Shown: piece after piece, positions 28,987-40,797 of the stretch
Numbering within the stretch: the stretch's first letter is position 1
Layout of the letters: every line of letters starts with the position of its first letter
NCBI GenBank assembly: GCA_009746045.1
Contig: RPFO01000389.1
Coordinates: forward strand, 1,600,982 to 1,664,981
Direction of reading: 5' to 3'
Length of the DNA: 64,000 nt
DNA from: Mesostigma viride
Taxonomy: Eukaryota; Streptophyta; Mesostigmatophyceae; Mesostigmatales; Mesostigmataceae
Translations under genes and position numbers: made by a program
The notes under the pieces: model-generated
What the model was told of the DNA's origin: nothing
What the model saw: only the letters and a program-made list of their open reading frames with translations
Databases searched by the model: none

Positions 28987-29375
28987 CGTCCACTGGCATC
29001 CGTGCAGAGCCAGGACGAACTGGATTTGCCTAGACTCTGCAACCTAGGAAGTACAGGACCTGTCACAAGCCTGCAAGGTCTAGTATCCTTGCAGTCCTGT
29101 GCCAGCTCCAGTACCCCACCAGTCACAGGCTGCTGCTCCTCCTGGTCTACGTGCACCACAGTCACGTGATAGTCAGGCTATAAGCCTGTGCAGGCACGGC
29201 CTGCCACGTGTCCTGTCCACTATACCAGAGGACTGCACCCTAGTCAGCCACGGACGGCTAGGACTTCGGGACCTCATATCTTTCTCGTCCCTTGTCTGTT
29301 TCAGGCGGTCAGCACGGCGTTGGAAAGGTAGACTTTCCAAACTGCATCCACTTAGCATATTGGTTGCCCAAAATG

Positions 29376-30026
29376 CTAACTGGTGCAGGCCTCCAGAATG
29401 TCCATCGTGGTGTACTTGGCCCAGACAGCCTTGACCAGCCCCAGCACATCCACTGTCACCCCCTGCGGCGTGCTTGCAGCGACGGGCAGCCACGTGGTCC
29501 CACCCCACCCGGGCGTTGTGTCCCCCACCCCAGAGCCACACCACTGCTGCTCAACATGCGGCTGGCTTGGATCCGCTTGCCGCACATAGTTAGGCCACTG
29601 CTCACACTCGTCGTGCTTGTTAAAGTAGTGCAGCAGTGCGTTGCCTAGTGCCCCCTTGAGGTGGACTGCCCCCATGTGCCCGTTGGCATGGATGCACGTG
29701 CGGAAGGAATAACACATGGAGTTCACTGTGGGGTCATCTAGCACCCCCCTGAGCTTGCCCAGGTGCTCCTTCTTGAGCTTGGTCAGTGCATTGTACAAAC
29801 ACCCCCCCAAGTGATTGATGTCTTCCTTCTTCTCGGGGATGAGGCCTGCCTCTGCGAGGAACTCGTCCTCTTTGACCCGTGCAAACCAGGTGGTGTCACC
29901 ATCGCTAACCACCTCAGCAGCGTACAAGCGTTGGGCCATTGGCTTTGGCAGCACCTCCTTCTCCCCTCCTGCCCCCTCCTCCCCTGCTGCCCCCTCCTCC
30001 CCTGCTGCCCCCTCCTCCCTGTGCAC
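29376..30026 (-). pseudogene. MULE transposase catalytic core, second half
   Basis: After an E/G-rich repeat (AAGEEGAAGEEG) the frame reads YAAEVVSDGDTTWFARVKE, with the second catalytic Asp region (DGD). NHLGGCLYNALTKLKKEH follows, matching the Cys/His-x3-R-L region of the family, then YSFRTCIHANGHMGAVHLKGA and QQWCGSG. The family moves DNA by a DDE cut-and-paste reaction. It ends at ACTS* and the likely continuation is in another frame. Confidence 0.65.
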
Positions 30027-30070
30027 TGGTCACCTGCCCCGTGCTGATGCCCGCGACCGTGGATGCCAGG

Positions 30071-30370
30071 TCACGCATGCAGCAAGAAGACAGCCCCCTC
30101 CCCTTCCATGCTTCTACTGCTGCCTGTGTGGTGGTTGAGATAGCACACATGGGGCCCGGGCTCCTTGCCTGCCTTGCTAGCCACCTCGCAGACCTGACAC
30201 CACTTGCCAGAGACATGGTGCCCCACGCACAGCCCAGTGCCATCGTGAATTACCGACTGCTGGCCAAAGGGGGATGCAAAACCCCGGTTGGGCCATGACC
30301 CATCAAGCGTCAGGCGGCAGCCCTGCCTCCCCTCCCCATCTACGCCAAAGCGCTTGGCTCCTGCTCCCAT
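30071..30370 (-). pseudogene. MULE transposase catalytic core, first Asp
   Basis: The sequence SLTLDGSWPNRGFASPFGQQ followed by VIHDGTGLCVGHHVSGKWCQVC matches the first catalytic block of Mutator-like transposases (D-G-x-W-x-x-R-G, then the hydrophobic strand and a C-x2-C). The CYLNHHTGSS tail also fits. It joins the previous segment only through a frame change near 30050. Confidence 0.65.
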
Positions 30371-30904
30371 GCCCGCACCGTCTCCCTATTCTCCATTAGC
30401 TGATCGTGCAGGTGCTCCTTGACAATAGACGTGGCAGCTGCGACATCCTTACGCCACGTGCGATGCCCAGTGGTGCACCTCAGCCCTAGGAGAGTGGCTA
30501 GACGCACAAGCGTGGGCTGGCTGATACCAAACAATTAACACCCCAGCAACTGCCATGAGGCTGCTGAGCATATTGCGATCCACACCCGGCCTCAGGTCAG
30601 AATTAGGGGAGAGGATGGCTTTGGTACACCACCATGGCCCGCCATCTACCCCCGTGCAGCTGCTATTAGTGCACCATAGCACTACAGAAGATGGGCTGCC
30701 ACGATCAGACCCCGCGTGCAGCTCTGGTTCCCCTATCTTGACAGTGCACAGCTTGCAAGAGGGGCATGCCATGGCACCAATAATGGCCTCAAGATTGTGG
30801 GCATCTACCAGCAAACGAGGCATCTCAAATGGCTCGCCACGAGTAGGGGCAGGCACAGTATGAGGTGAGGCGTGTACCTTTACGTGATGGGCTCGCGAGT
30901 CCAC
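30340..30904 (-). pseudogene. MULE transposase N-terminal Cys-rich domain
   Basis: Two frames cover it: MPRLLVDAHNLEAIIGAMACPSCKLC, a second Cys pair in LWCTNSSC, and PGVDRNMLSSLMAVAGVLIV, then a shift into SQPTLVRLATLLGL. This order (a 'CPxC' zinc site followed by a helical region) is seen N-terminal to the core in Mutator-like transposases. The frame change lies near 30530. Confidence 0.6.
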
Positions 30905-30970
30905 CTAAGTTCTTGGGCGATGGACCATACAACTCAGGTGCCTTTCTTTTGCGCCCACTGCTCGACGGCG

Positions 30971-31240
30971 TTAAAAGCGCACCACCCTCGCTGCCAGGGG
31001 TCGATCCAGTTGCTGGTGTTGCTGGGCTGACGCTTGTAATTGATGCCTTGCTTTTCTTTTTATTCGACTGTGCGCGCCGCCGACCTGGGGCCCTTTCTCT
31101 TTCGTCGAGCCGCGAGCGCGCCCCCTGCCCCTGCGTTGCGGCGTTGCTGCTGCCTCAAAATCGCTGCCTAACCACGCAGCGGATGTCTCCTTAAGTCGCC
31201 ATGACCGCTGCGCCCCTGCACCTTTGCCGGGATTCGGCAT
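30971..31240 (-). pseudogene. basic N-terminus of the MULE transposase
   Basis: From an ATG at about 31240 (MPNPGKGAGAQRSW...) the sequence is Arg/Gly/Lys/Gln-rich (RRGRGRARGSTKEKG, IKRKARHQ), consistent with a DNA-binding or nuclear-targeting leader. No domain was recognised. It is assigned to the transposase only by strand and position. Confidence 0.35.
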
Positions 31241-31286
31241 TTCTTCTTTTTGCGGGCTATATAGTCTATACTGCACCAAAAAAATT

Positions 31287-31634
31287 CTATCTGTCCTCTG
31301 ACGGAATAAAACCTACGTAGTTCCCCTGCTCATCGGGAAAAAGTTGGCGGATAGCGGTGAGAATCTCGCGCGGAAGGGTCTTGGCACTTCCATCATTTAT
31401 CCAGCCCAGCATGGCGGAAAACCAACGATAAGCAGCGTTCCTGAAAATGTTATTGGCATCATCGATGGCGGTTGGGGGTACGTGGTTGCGGCCAGCTGAA
31501 CCGAGAGCAATAAGACCTTCCCGACTGCAAATACTTTCCAACAGGATTTCGCCATATCAGTTCGACATTTTGAACTCTGAAACGGCCAACATGGCCTCGA
31601 TTTCACGCTGCATATCCACGCCCTGATCCGCCAT
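31287..31634 (-). pseudogene. P2X7R C-terminal-like domain with internal stop
   Basis: The frame starts MADQGVDMQREIEAMLAV (31634), hits one TGA at 31557-31559, and continues in the same frame to 31287. The C-terminal stretch NAAYRWFSAMLGWINDG...REILTAIRQLFPDEQGNYVGF fits the P2X7 receptor C-terminal ('ballast') domain pattern (N-x2-Y-R, I-R-x-x-F-P, Y-V-G-F). That domain is also widespread in transposon-linked proteins of invertebrates and protists. The N-terminal zinc Cys of the domain are not visible. It abuts the gypsy G2 remnant at 31740. Confidence 0.5.
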
Positions 31635-31696
31635 CGTACCCCAGCCCTCACCCGAATTTTGCCTCACACGTGAAATTTTAGGTTCGGTTCCGGCGC

Positions 31697-31720
31697 GAAT
31701 TTTTTGGCGCCAAAAAATTC
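31697..31720. repeat. 24-bp perfect palindrome centred on GGCGCC
   Basis: The half-site GAATTTTTTGGC is followed exactly by its complement. Two more ggcgccaaaa-type motifs lie at about 59320-59370. Confidence 0.9.
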
Positions 31721-31740
31721 GGGGGTGTCCCGTCCCCTTA

Positions 31741-33532
31741 ATATCTCTATGGGCCACGATACTCTCTACCTCATCCTCTTCCTCGCCAGTATCAGGGTTA
31801 TGTTCTAAAGGGGCAGGGGCTAACTCTCTACCAGCGAACGTGCTTTGGTGGTAAAGTTTCAGCTGGCTTCTATGAAAGGTGCGCGAATGGGTTTGCCAAG
31901 AGGTAGGAATGTCTATTTCATACAGGAAATTACCTACTCTAGACAACACACGGAAGGGTCCTAAAAAGGCGGGCCTGAGTTTTACTTTAAGTTCAGCCTC
32001 GAACTTGTGTGCGAAGCGGCCAACACGAGGGCCTTCTACTAGGACTAGATCTCCTATTTCTATTTCTGGGGCTCTCCTATCTAGTGAGGCACGCAACCTA
32101 GCAAGGTACTTGGCTTGCGCCCTATGGTACCCTGCAATAGCGTTGTCGTGGGCTCTCTTCTTCATTTTATCTAATAACGCATGCACACCTTCTGCAGTAT
32201 CTCGGGACTGTCACGTCATCCTTGTCCCTTAACCCATTAAAGGACTGGCTAAAAGAGAGGTAGGGGTGAGAGGTTGTCTACCGGTATCTAGCTAGGAAGA
32301 AGGGTGTATAACCATGGGCGGCCTGAGGGCAATAAAGGGAAAACTCTAAAAGGGAAAACTCTACAAGGCATAGATAGATAATCCTCCCAATCACTCCCAG
32401 AACCATTCACATAGTGTCACAGAGCTTCTTCTGCTACTCTATTCAATCGTTCTACTAAATGAGAAGAGGAGGAGTGGTAGGCAGTACCAAAGGTGACCTT
32501 AGTACCGATAGCAGCAAAGAACTGCTGCCAAAAATCTGAGGTAAATCATTTATCCTTATCTGAAATAAACTGTCTACTCAAACCATGATATCTATAAACA
32601 TTATTGAGGTATAGGCGGGCACAATCGCGTGCAGTGAGGTCAAGGGGGCAAGGCACCAGATGGCACATACGCGTAAAGCGATCTACAAACACCAGGATCT
32701 GAGCATTACCCTTATCATTCTTTTTAAAAGGTCCTACAAAATCCATCATGAGGGAATCCCAGGGCATGATGGGATCAGGAAGGGTTCTAGGCTCGGCTAT
32801 CTGCCCTACGTTGCTAGGTTTCATTTCCTGACAGGATTGGCAGGTCCTAACATATTCATCTACATCCTTTAAGAGGGAGGGCCAGTAGTAGGAGCGGGTT
32901 ACTAAATCCCGCACCCGTTTACCGCCCTGGTGAGCAGCTAAATCATGCAATTCAAAAAGCAAGGAAGAGCGACAGATAGGAGGGACATACAGGCGCCTTT
33001 GAGGGGGAGAATCTTTTAACTGCACGTATAGAAATCCACCTACGAACTTACTGGGATATTTTCCTAACTGTTGGGGGTGGGAGGCAATAGCAGCTAAAGC
33101 TTCCGGCTCAGTGGCGGTGATACTACTGATAATAAGGCGTTCTAGATCAGAGGTAGGCGTCGCTACAGAAGTATCTATATCAGGCTTAAAGAGGTCACCT
33201 ACCGCCTTGCCAAAGAGAAGGGGAGGCCCTAGAGGGACTATATCATCATAGGACTTTCCTGCCCTAGTCGATATATGGCTAAGCGGTATAGAAGTTTTAT
33301 TTTTCCCCTCCCCCCCCACAGAGACCACAGGAAGGGCCTCACAAGGGAGAGAGAGTCCTACGTGAGAAAGGAGGTCAGGCATATGGACAGCAGTATGGAA
33401 GAGGTAGGTGTATTGTTCATCATCAGGCAAATCACCATAGGGAGAGACACCAAGAGTGGTAGGCACTAGGGTGGTGTTGAGAACATCTAAGTCCTCGAAA
33501 AAGGAGTAGTAATCCGCACGGCGGGAGAGGGC
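31741..33532 (-). pseudogene. G2 integrase with C-terminal domain
   Basis: The N-terminal extension and HHCC zinc domain (LHDLAAHQGGK, TCQSCQE) lead into the catalytic core (MMDFVGPFKKND, FISDKDK) in one frame down to 32546. The third acidic residue is Glu (HLVERLNR), in a shifted frame near 32455. The C-terminal segment (31741-32186) has the GPY/F-like region (LRPAFLGPFRVLSRVGNFLYEIDIP) and an acidic stretch ending VESIVAHRDIK, the likely start of a chromodomain. Frame changes near 32210-32545 inactivate it. Confidence 0.85.
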
Positions 33533-34107
33533 TGTCAGGATATGCCCCAATATGCCTGACAATCTTTTTATTGAGTTTGCTAGTTTCGGGTATACCGGAA
33601 CTTATATGACTACTTTCTGCTACATTTGACATCATGGTTGGATCAAGCTTGTTGAGCTGATCAACTTTGCAAGTGGAAGTTTCTCATTCTGACAACTGGT
33701 TGAAAAGATATGACCATTTGTGTAGTTATGGCCCACAGTGGACAGCATTAATGTGGGACTGTTTTATGCGTCAGACATACTGTGTACCGCTGTGGGGTAA
33801 TAACCTGCAGTGTCTGGCGACACTTAAAGTTGAGCTATTAATTCTGGTCTCTTTGCAAGTCAGGGAAAGAAAACAGACATACATGTTAGAGTACCTGTCT
33901 TAGACTAGAATCACGTGGTGAATGATGTGCATCAACGGCCAATATTGAGCCGCCACCTTTGCCCTTGCAAAGTGCTTTCCATTTAGCCTCGGATGCTCCT
34001 TTGTCATAGCACCGGTTTGGTCGCACATACAAAGTCAATAATTATTAAATCAGTAAAGCAATATACATTCGATCTTTAAGCCTTGCCACCAGTCTGGAAT
34101 TCTGACA
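33533..34107 (+). repeat. 5' LTR of the TR-GAG element
   Basis: 575 bp, TG...CA. The start TGTCAGG pairs with CCTGACA 22 bases further on, so the LTR edge itself can fold. Confidence 0.95.
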
Positions 34108-34119
34108 TGGTATCGGAGG
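34108..34119 (+). other. primer-binding site, initiator-Met tRNA type
   Basis: TGGTATCGGAGG directly abuts the 5' LTR. Plant-type copia elements typically carry TGGTATCAGAGC, complementary to the 3' end of initiator tRNA-Met; this differs at a few positions. Confidence 0.8.
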
Positions 34120-34382
34120 GGGGTGGCCAACTAAATTGCTACAACTGGTCCCATTTATCGGGCAAATTGACTCCCTGTATCGGCACTTTATGCCAGTCGT
34201 GCATATCCTTGAAGGGTTTCCCTGTATCGAAATTCAAGAACTCGAGTATTTGGACGATCGTCTCTATCTCGTATTCGCTGTTCTCAACCATCGTCGCATA
34301 TTAATATTAATCTTTACCATTACGGACTGAGCGTCTCCGGTTTTCTCGGTTGTGACCAGATTTTAACCTTGCCGAGACAATC

Positions 34383-35276
34383 ATGTCCGCAGCGGCGACA
34401 GCAGCAGCTACGAAAGCGACGAAAGATCTCAACATCCTACAGGCCTGCAAAAATATCACACAGTTCGATGGCCTCGACCCAGTAAAGTGGGACAACACGA
34501 AGATTCCTTTTCTGGCCGTAGTGACAGCATTCGGGATGCTGCCTGTCCTGCTTGGCACCGAGGTCAATGAGGAACGCGACCTGATTCTTTTCGCGGCCCT
34601 CTGTCATTGCCTCATCGGACCAGCACTCAAAGTCGCAAACAGTGTTACTACGAAAACTGGCAGCGTGGCATATCAACGAATCTGTGAAGAATATGAGCAT
34701 CTCAAACTGCAGATGAGCAACCGGCGAGCACTACGCCGCAAGCTCAATCGAATGAAGCTGGAACGCGGCGTCACAATGCGGCAATACATAACTGACGGGG
34801 AATTAACTTATAACGACCTGATTGCCACCGGCGCCAAAATGGCACCCGAGGATCTGGCCGAGAATCTGCTCGCCGGCGTGACCGAGGATTTGCTTCCGTC
34901 CCTTGCACAATTAAACCTCGGGGACGGTATCACCCTACAGGAAACTAAGGCGGCACTTCTTAAGGCATGGGACCTCGTGCACGGTGACAAAGATTCCGAG
35001 GAGGCCACCAAGGAGGTGTATCATACCTCCCACCATGGACGCGGTGGCCGTGGAAACGGCCGTGGCAGGGGGCGTGGCGGTTACAATGGCGGGGCCCAGC
35101 GGCCCAGCTGCACCCACTGCGGTCGCACCTCCCACCAGGAGCCGACCTGCTGGTGGAAGTATCCCCACCTGCGCAACACTCGTGGCAACACCGGCGGGCC
35201 CGCCGCCCACTACACCACCGACACCCCGGCGCCCTCCCAGGAGGCCCCCGACCTCCCCCCCGGTTTCTGCTTCTAA
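34383..35276 (+). CDS. copia-type Gag (UBN2-like) with zinc knuckle
   Basis: This intact ORF has 297 codons. After a short Ala/Thr leader, ITQFDGLDPVKWDNTKIPFL (about 26-45) is the usual start of the UBN2-type Gag domain. Helices follow, with YQRICEEYEHLKLQ, RKLNRMKLERGVTMRQYI and LAENLLAGVTEDLLPSL. An RG-rich stretch (about 219-236) then precedes a CTHCGRTSHQEPTCW knuckle near 243. Gag forms the particle and binds RNA. It ends PPGFCF*; no protease or RT follows in the 476 bp before the 3' LTR. Confidence 0.9.
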   Translation: MSAAATAAATKATKDLNILQACKNITQFDGLDPVKWDNTKIPFLAVVTAFGMLPVLLGTEVNEERDLILFAALCHCLIGPALKVANSVTTKTGSVAYQRICEEYEHLKLQMSNRRALRRKLNRMKLERGVTMRQYITDGELTYNDLIATGAKMAPEDLAENLLAGVTEDLLPSLAQLNLGDGITLQETKAALLKAWDLVHGDKDSEEATKEVYHTSHHGRGGRGNGRGRGRGGYNGGAQRPSCTHCGRTSHQEPTCWWKYPHLRNTRGNTGGPAAHYTTDTPAPSQEAPDLPPGFCF

Positions 35277-35752
35277 ACGCCTTATCCAGCTCCCCCCGGG
35301 ACCGGGAACAAGGGGTAGCAGCCAGCTGGGCCCAGCTAGCACCAGACGTGGGCCCTGGAGCTTTTCAACCTGCACTGCAGCAGGCGACAGCAGCCAGCCC
35401 CCCCAACCCGTCCCCTGGCCCTCCTGCATCGCTAGCGGCTAGTAGCCCGCCCTGCCAGACGTGACAGGCGACAGGTCTCCATGCCAGCAGCCAGCAGTGA
35501 CCAGTACTGCAGTACCAGCATCAACCAGTCAACCTGTGTTCTTTCCTCCTGTGGCGCACTCCCAGGGACACCTGGGGGCCACCGGATGTCTTTCAACGGT
35601 CCCAGCATTTTCCAGCATTTTCCAGCAACAGCAGCAACGACCACCAGATAGCCGTGTAAGGGGGGTGCCAGGGGAGTGTACCCGGCTATACCCTCACTAG
35701 CTATAGGTCTCTCTGAGCAAGGGGGGAACAGGCACATTGTATGCAAGGGGGG

Positions 35753-36327
35753 TGTCAGGATATGCCCCAATATGCCTGACAATCTTTTTATTGAGTTTGC
35801 TAGTTTCGGGTATACCGGAACTTATATGACTACTTTCTGCTACATTTGACATCATGGTTGGATCAAGCTTGTTGAGCTGATCAACTTTGCAAGTGGAAGT
35901 TTCTCATTCTGACAACTGGTTGAAAAGATATGACCATTTGTGTAGTTATGGCCCACAGTGGACAGCATTAATGTGGGACTGAATTATGCGTCAGACATAC
36001 TGTGTACCGCTGTGGGGTAATAACCTGCAGTGTCTGGCGACACTTAAAGTTGAGCTATTAATTCTGGTCTCTTTGCAAGTCAGGGAAAGAAAACAGACAT
36101 ACATGTTAGAGTACCTGTCTTAGACTAGAATCACGTGGTGAATGATGTGCATCAACGGCCAATATTGAGCCGCCACCTTTGCCCTTGCAAAGTGCTTTCC
36201 ATTTAGCCTCGGATGCTCCTTTGTCGTAGCACCGGTTTGGTCGCAGATACAAAGTCAATAATTATTAAATCAGTAAAGCAATATACATTCGATCTTTAAG
36301 CCTTGCCACCAGTCTGGAATTCTGACA
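35753..36327 (+). repeat. 3' LTR of the TR-GAG element
   Basis: 575 bp, the same length as the 5' LTR, preceded by a purine-rich tract (caagggggg). It is followed by AGGGC. Confidence 0.95.
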
Positions 36328-36332
36328 AGGGC

Positions 36333-37300
36333 ATCAGACACAATATTATCTACACCCTTATCATACTGAAGTTTAAAAGGGGAAAATTGTGCTAAGAACT
36401 CCATCCAGCGCGCTTGACGAGGGGTAAGGTTAGGTTGGGAGAGAAGATGGGTAAGGGGATGGTGGTCCGTCTGTATAACTAACCTATAAGGATCTAACTC
36501 ACAAGGCTCGAAGGCAGACCTCGAACTGAGCACCAGGAAATGCTGCCATGCGTGACAACAATATACCACGGCCAACAATTCTTGCTGGTGGACAGGGTAG
36601 TTGCGCTCCGCAGGGAGCATAGTCCTAGAAATGCACTCTATCGGTTGCAAACCCTGACCCTGATCCTGAAGGAGAACACCACCTATGGCTACTTTACTAG
36701 CATCTGTGGCTACCACGAAGGGTTTTGTGGTATCTGGAAGGATGAGAACAGGAGGAGTGAGGAGGAGGGATTTTAAACAAACAAAGGCAGACTGACACTC
36801 ATCACTCCAAAGGAAAGGAATATTTTTTTTTATTAGGTGATTTATGGGTGCCGCTATAGTGGCGAAACGAGGAATAAAGCGCCTATAATATGAGGCAATA
36901 CCTAGGAAACTACGTACACTCTTAACGTAGGGGTAGGCCAATCCTGAATCGACTTGGTTTTATCCGGGTCAGTAGCGACACCGGCATCTGATAACACATG
37001 GCCTAAAAAGGGTACACTCCTACCAGAGCGCACTTAAGCGCGGCGAGCCCACAAAGAATTTTCAGCCATTATCTCTAAACCTTCTTTAAATAACGGAGGT
37101 GTGTTTCAAAATCTGGAGAGTAAATAAGAATATCATCTAAATAAGCCTGGGCACAGGAACGATCGTGCTCGGCTGAAGAAACAGAGGAGAAGGACGGATC
37201 AGAGGACACCTGGGGAAGGTGAGAATCGCCCATAACAGGCCTAAGAACTTCATTCATTAGCATCTGAAAGGAAGCAGGGGAATTACATAATCCCATAGCA
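36333..37300 (-). pseudogene. G2 RT C-terminal half and RNase H
   Basis: MGLCNSPASFQMLMNEVL and QAYLDDILIYSPDFETHLRYLKK (37075-37296) are the RT palm. In another frame, SFLGIASYYRRFIPRFATIAAPINHL gives the thumb, followed by RNase H with ATDASKVAIGG, HQQELLAVVYC and QTDHHPLTHLL (36270-36941). It is disrupted by frame changes near 36925-37075. This copy shows what the TTAA-interrupted G1 region looks like without an insertion. Confidence 0.85.
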
Positions 37301-37364
37301 GCTACTCTAAACTAGTAATGGCCAAAAGGGGTAGCAAAAGCAGTTTTATGACAATCCTCAGGCG

Positions 37365-38070
37365 CTATTCGCAACTGCCAAAAGCCATCTGCACAATCCA
37401 ACACGGTGAAACATGTAGAACCCTTAACCTTATAATGTTAAATAGTAGTATATCATCAATACGAGGTAGAGGATATTTAGACTTCACGGTGATATCATTT
37501 AATTTCCTATAATCAGTAACTAAACAAAACTTGCCATTTGGCTTAGGCACTAAAAGAACACCAGCTGAGTAGGGGGAGTTATTAGGCTCTATTAATCCTG
37601 CTTCTAATAGTGATACTAAAATCTGTTTTAATTCCTTTAACTCGGTAGGGCCCATTCGGTACATCGGAGAATGCGTAGGAACAGCACCGTCTTTGATCAC
37701 TACACGGTGTAAAACAGAACGAGGAGGAGGGTAAGAAGGAGTATTTTCTTCAAAAACTTTTGAGGAGTCTATTACAGCCTTGTATCTTACTAGTTCGTTC
37801 TCAGTAAATCCCACTCCTATTGTATCCACTGTATTTACATCTATATTCACACTATTATTAGGGATAGGTATTTCCTGTACTTCTAGCTGAAGGAACATAC
37901 ATAGTAAGTATCCATATTCTTTTATAGTTTAGATCGCAACTCATCATTAGACATTAATACTTCGGGTATAGGTCTTACAGGAGGATCTACAGGTGTAGGA
38001 GGAGTAATGTCAACCAAGGAAATATTTTTTTTTCTACTCTGTAATGACGTTCCGGTACCCAGTAAGAACT
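37365..38070 (-). pseudogene. G2 linker and N-terminal RT
   Basis: The frame is almost the same as G1 over the linker (VQEIPIPNNSVNIDVNTVDT) and the RT fingers (PYSAGVLLVPKPNGKFCLVTDYRKLND). A frame change near 37435 leaves motif A out of frame. The protease Asp box is not present, because similarity to G1 ends near 38100. Confidence 0.85.
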
Positions 38071-38109
38071 ATCAGGGAACCAGATCACAATAGTATCAAT
38101 AGTATCATC

Positions 38110-39680
38110 CGTTTTCTCTGAATATAGTTTAATTAACGCATGCGGGAAAGATAGAGAGGGCCGCTATGCCTTGGCCTGGATGTGGAAGGCTGTCTGCGAC
38201 ATGAGCTGACTAATTCGATCTGTACAAAGGGTTTCCTGTTCGCCCGAATTTGCCTTGGATGACCCGGTTGTTTATAAGGGTCGGTGGCTATTAATTAGTG
38301 GTCCGAGAAAATTAATTGTAGGTGTTATATGACTCGCTTGCAAAGATTCGTGTTTGGTTGCACCAGCTGAGGTTAGGTGGGGACCTGTAGGGTCGGCTGG
38401 TTGCTTAACGAATCTTTGGCTGATTTGGTTTCTTTAGTGAGTCGTGATTAATTATTGTATAGTGGATTCGGACCGGCCCAAGGGGTCGATGGGCGAGTTT
38501 ATTGTTTGTCAGACTTGGGAACCTTGTACAACTACCTGTACGGTTAACGCACTAGCCTGGGGGTGCGTGGCCACGTTGTTTGTAGTGGCGTTTTCAGCAC
38601 TGTTCAGGCCGGCGTGTGACGCATGCTGGTGTTACTTAATTTAGGATGATGTCAGCTTGTGTCAGTCGGCGGGCCATGCCTTAAGCAAGCTAGGCAGGCA
38701 ATGATCCGCAATTGTTTCTTTCCCAATGACGGCAATGGCCGCCTGTGCAAAATTGCACATTCTAGCGCGGGTTGCATCTGTCTTGTAGCCGAGGCAGATG
38801 GTGGCACAACCGCTAAGTTGTCCGACCAAGCATAGTATAGTTGGTCGTGCAACGGAAAGAAACTTTAAATTTACCCCCATGTCGTTTTTCCCCGGCTGCG
38901 GGTCTTATTTACATGGGCGAAGGATGGGGCGCTACTTTGGCGGTTTGACCAGCTTCGGCGGAGCTGTTCATAAGTTTCTAAAACAGCTCTAGTGTCACAT
39001 CGCAGGCTTGCCACCTTGCGATGGTGCGTGGGAAGTGACCTGGACTCGTAAGGTCCCGAACTAGGTTCCTGTCAGCAACGACCTTTTTTTTTCATAAATT
39101 ATTTTTTTGTGGCGGCAGGTCAGTTGTCCAGCTGCCCCTGCCGAGGAGGGGTAGTTGGGGACAATAGGAGCCGCGCGAGAGTTGCGCTCCGAAGCTAGAA
39201 ATTTCCCTATTGCGAGACTCAAGTTGGGGAGGGCGTCTCAGGGAGGCGAGGAGTTGGTGGCCTAGAGTTTGCTCAGTTGGCCAAGAGTTTGCTCACTTGA
39301 CAGCCAGTATTCCAACTTATTGTGAAATGAATGGAATAATATCACGTACCTCCCCTCAAGTGTTCCCCAAAGTTAAGTGTCGCCCCCCCCCTCCTGCCCC
39401 CCACGCTGCCTCACCCTAGCCAGGTATGGTTTCTAGCCACTTGTGCACGAAGCTTTGACATGTAGTTTCCACAGAAAAACGATGCAAATTGTAGTCATGA
39501 CATGCACCATAATAATTATAAATCGTTAAGACGTCAGTTCCGCTAAAAATCATGAAAGTTCATTAAGACCGCAGCTCCACTACGTTACTTTTTAGTCGTT
39601 ACAATACAAATGTCACAATCTAACGAAGAACGCCCATGAGATGAAGCCCAACAAGGCGATTAAGGTTCAAGCTAGGCTCG
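38110..39680. other. mostly non-coding stretch
   Basis: No recognisable domain was seen. A small minus-strand ORF is noted at 38662-38880. Poly-T and AT-rich runs occur near 39085. Confidence 0.4.
38662..38880 (-). CDS. unrecognised 72-codon ORF
   Basis: It starts MGVNLKFLSVARPTILCLVG, with a hydrophobic, signal-like N-terminus, then RMCNFAQAAIAVIGKETIAD. The composition is protein-like, but I know no family, and an ORF of this length can occur by chance. It may be an exon. Confidence 0.22.
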   Translation of the reverse strand: MGVNLKFLSVARPTILCLVGQLSGCATICLGYKTDATRARMCNFAQAAIAVIGKETIADHCLPSLLKAWPAD

Positions 39681-39689
39681 GCTGTGCCT

Positions 39690-40597
<908 letters not shown>

Positions 40598-40797
40598 TTT
40601 ACGGTGTGAGGAGCTATGGATGCCGAGAATGCTCATAACTTGTACATCCGGGCATGAAATTTGGTCGGGTAAATTGCAGTAGACGCGCCTTTTGATGACA
40701 AACACGATGATATAATTTGCGGCCGCCATCGCCCAAGATTTAGCGCAATATCATAAAACGCAGCACAGGCAGGGTTCGTATTTTCCGGAAACTAACC

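Larger units (their letters stand above)
28100..31240 (-). mobile_element. decayed Mutator-like (MULE) transposase region with PHD finger
   Basis: Consecutive minus-strand frames, separated by frameshifts or introns, reproduce the layout of the Mutator-like transposase family found in animals and protists. There is a Cys-rich N-terminal domain, a DDE core with LTLDGSWPNRG and a second block SDGDTTWFARV, a conserved N-H-x3-L-x2-A-L segment, and a C-terminal PHD finger. No terminal inverted repeats were identified. The lack of one continuous frame suggests decay, though introns are possible. Confidence 0.65.
33533..36327 (+). mobile_element. gag-only LTR retrotransposon (TR-GAG type), young
   Basis: Two 575-bp direct LTRs (33533-34107 and 35753-36327) start TGTCAGG and end CTGACA, and I count only 4 differences between them. 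The element is flanked by a perfect AGGGC 5-bp duplication (33528-33532 and 36328-36332). It has a primer site after the 5' LTR, a gag ORF, a G-rich purine tract before the 3' LTR, and no pol. The gag and primer site are copia-like. It must be mobilised by another element's enzymes. It lies inside G2. Confidence 0.96.
31740..38100 (-). mobile_element. Ty3/gypsy element G2 (truncated at both ends, split by a TR-GAG)
   Basis: Pol of the same family as G1: PR remnant, RT, RNase H, integrase and integrase C-terminus are all present on the minus strand. Gag and the leader are missing, with similarity to G1 ending near 38100; the 3' end breaks at about 31740 inside the start of a chromodomain-like segment. 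The gag-only LTR element at 33533-36327 lies between RNase H and integrase. Confidence 0.88.
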
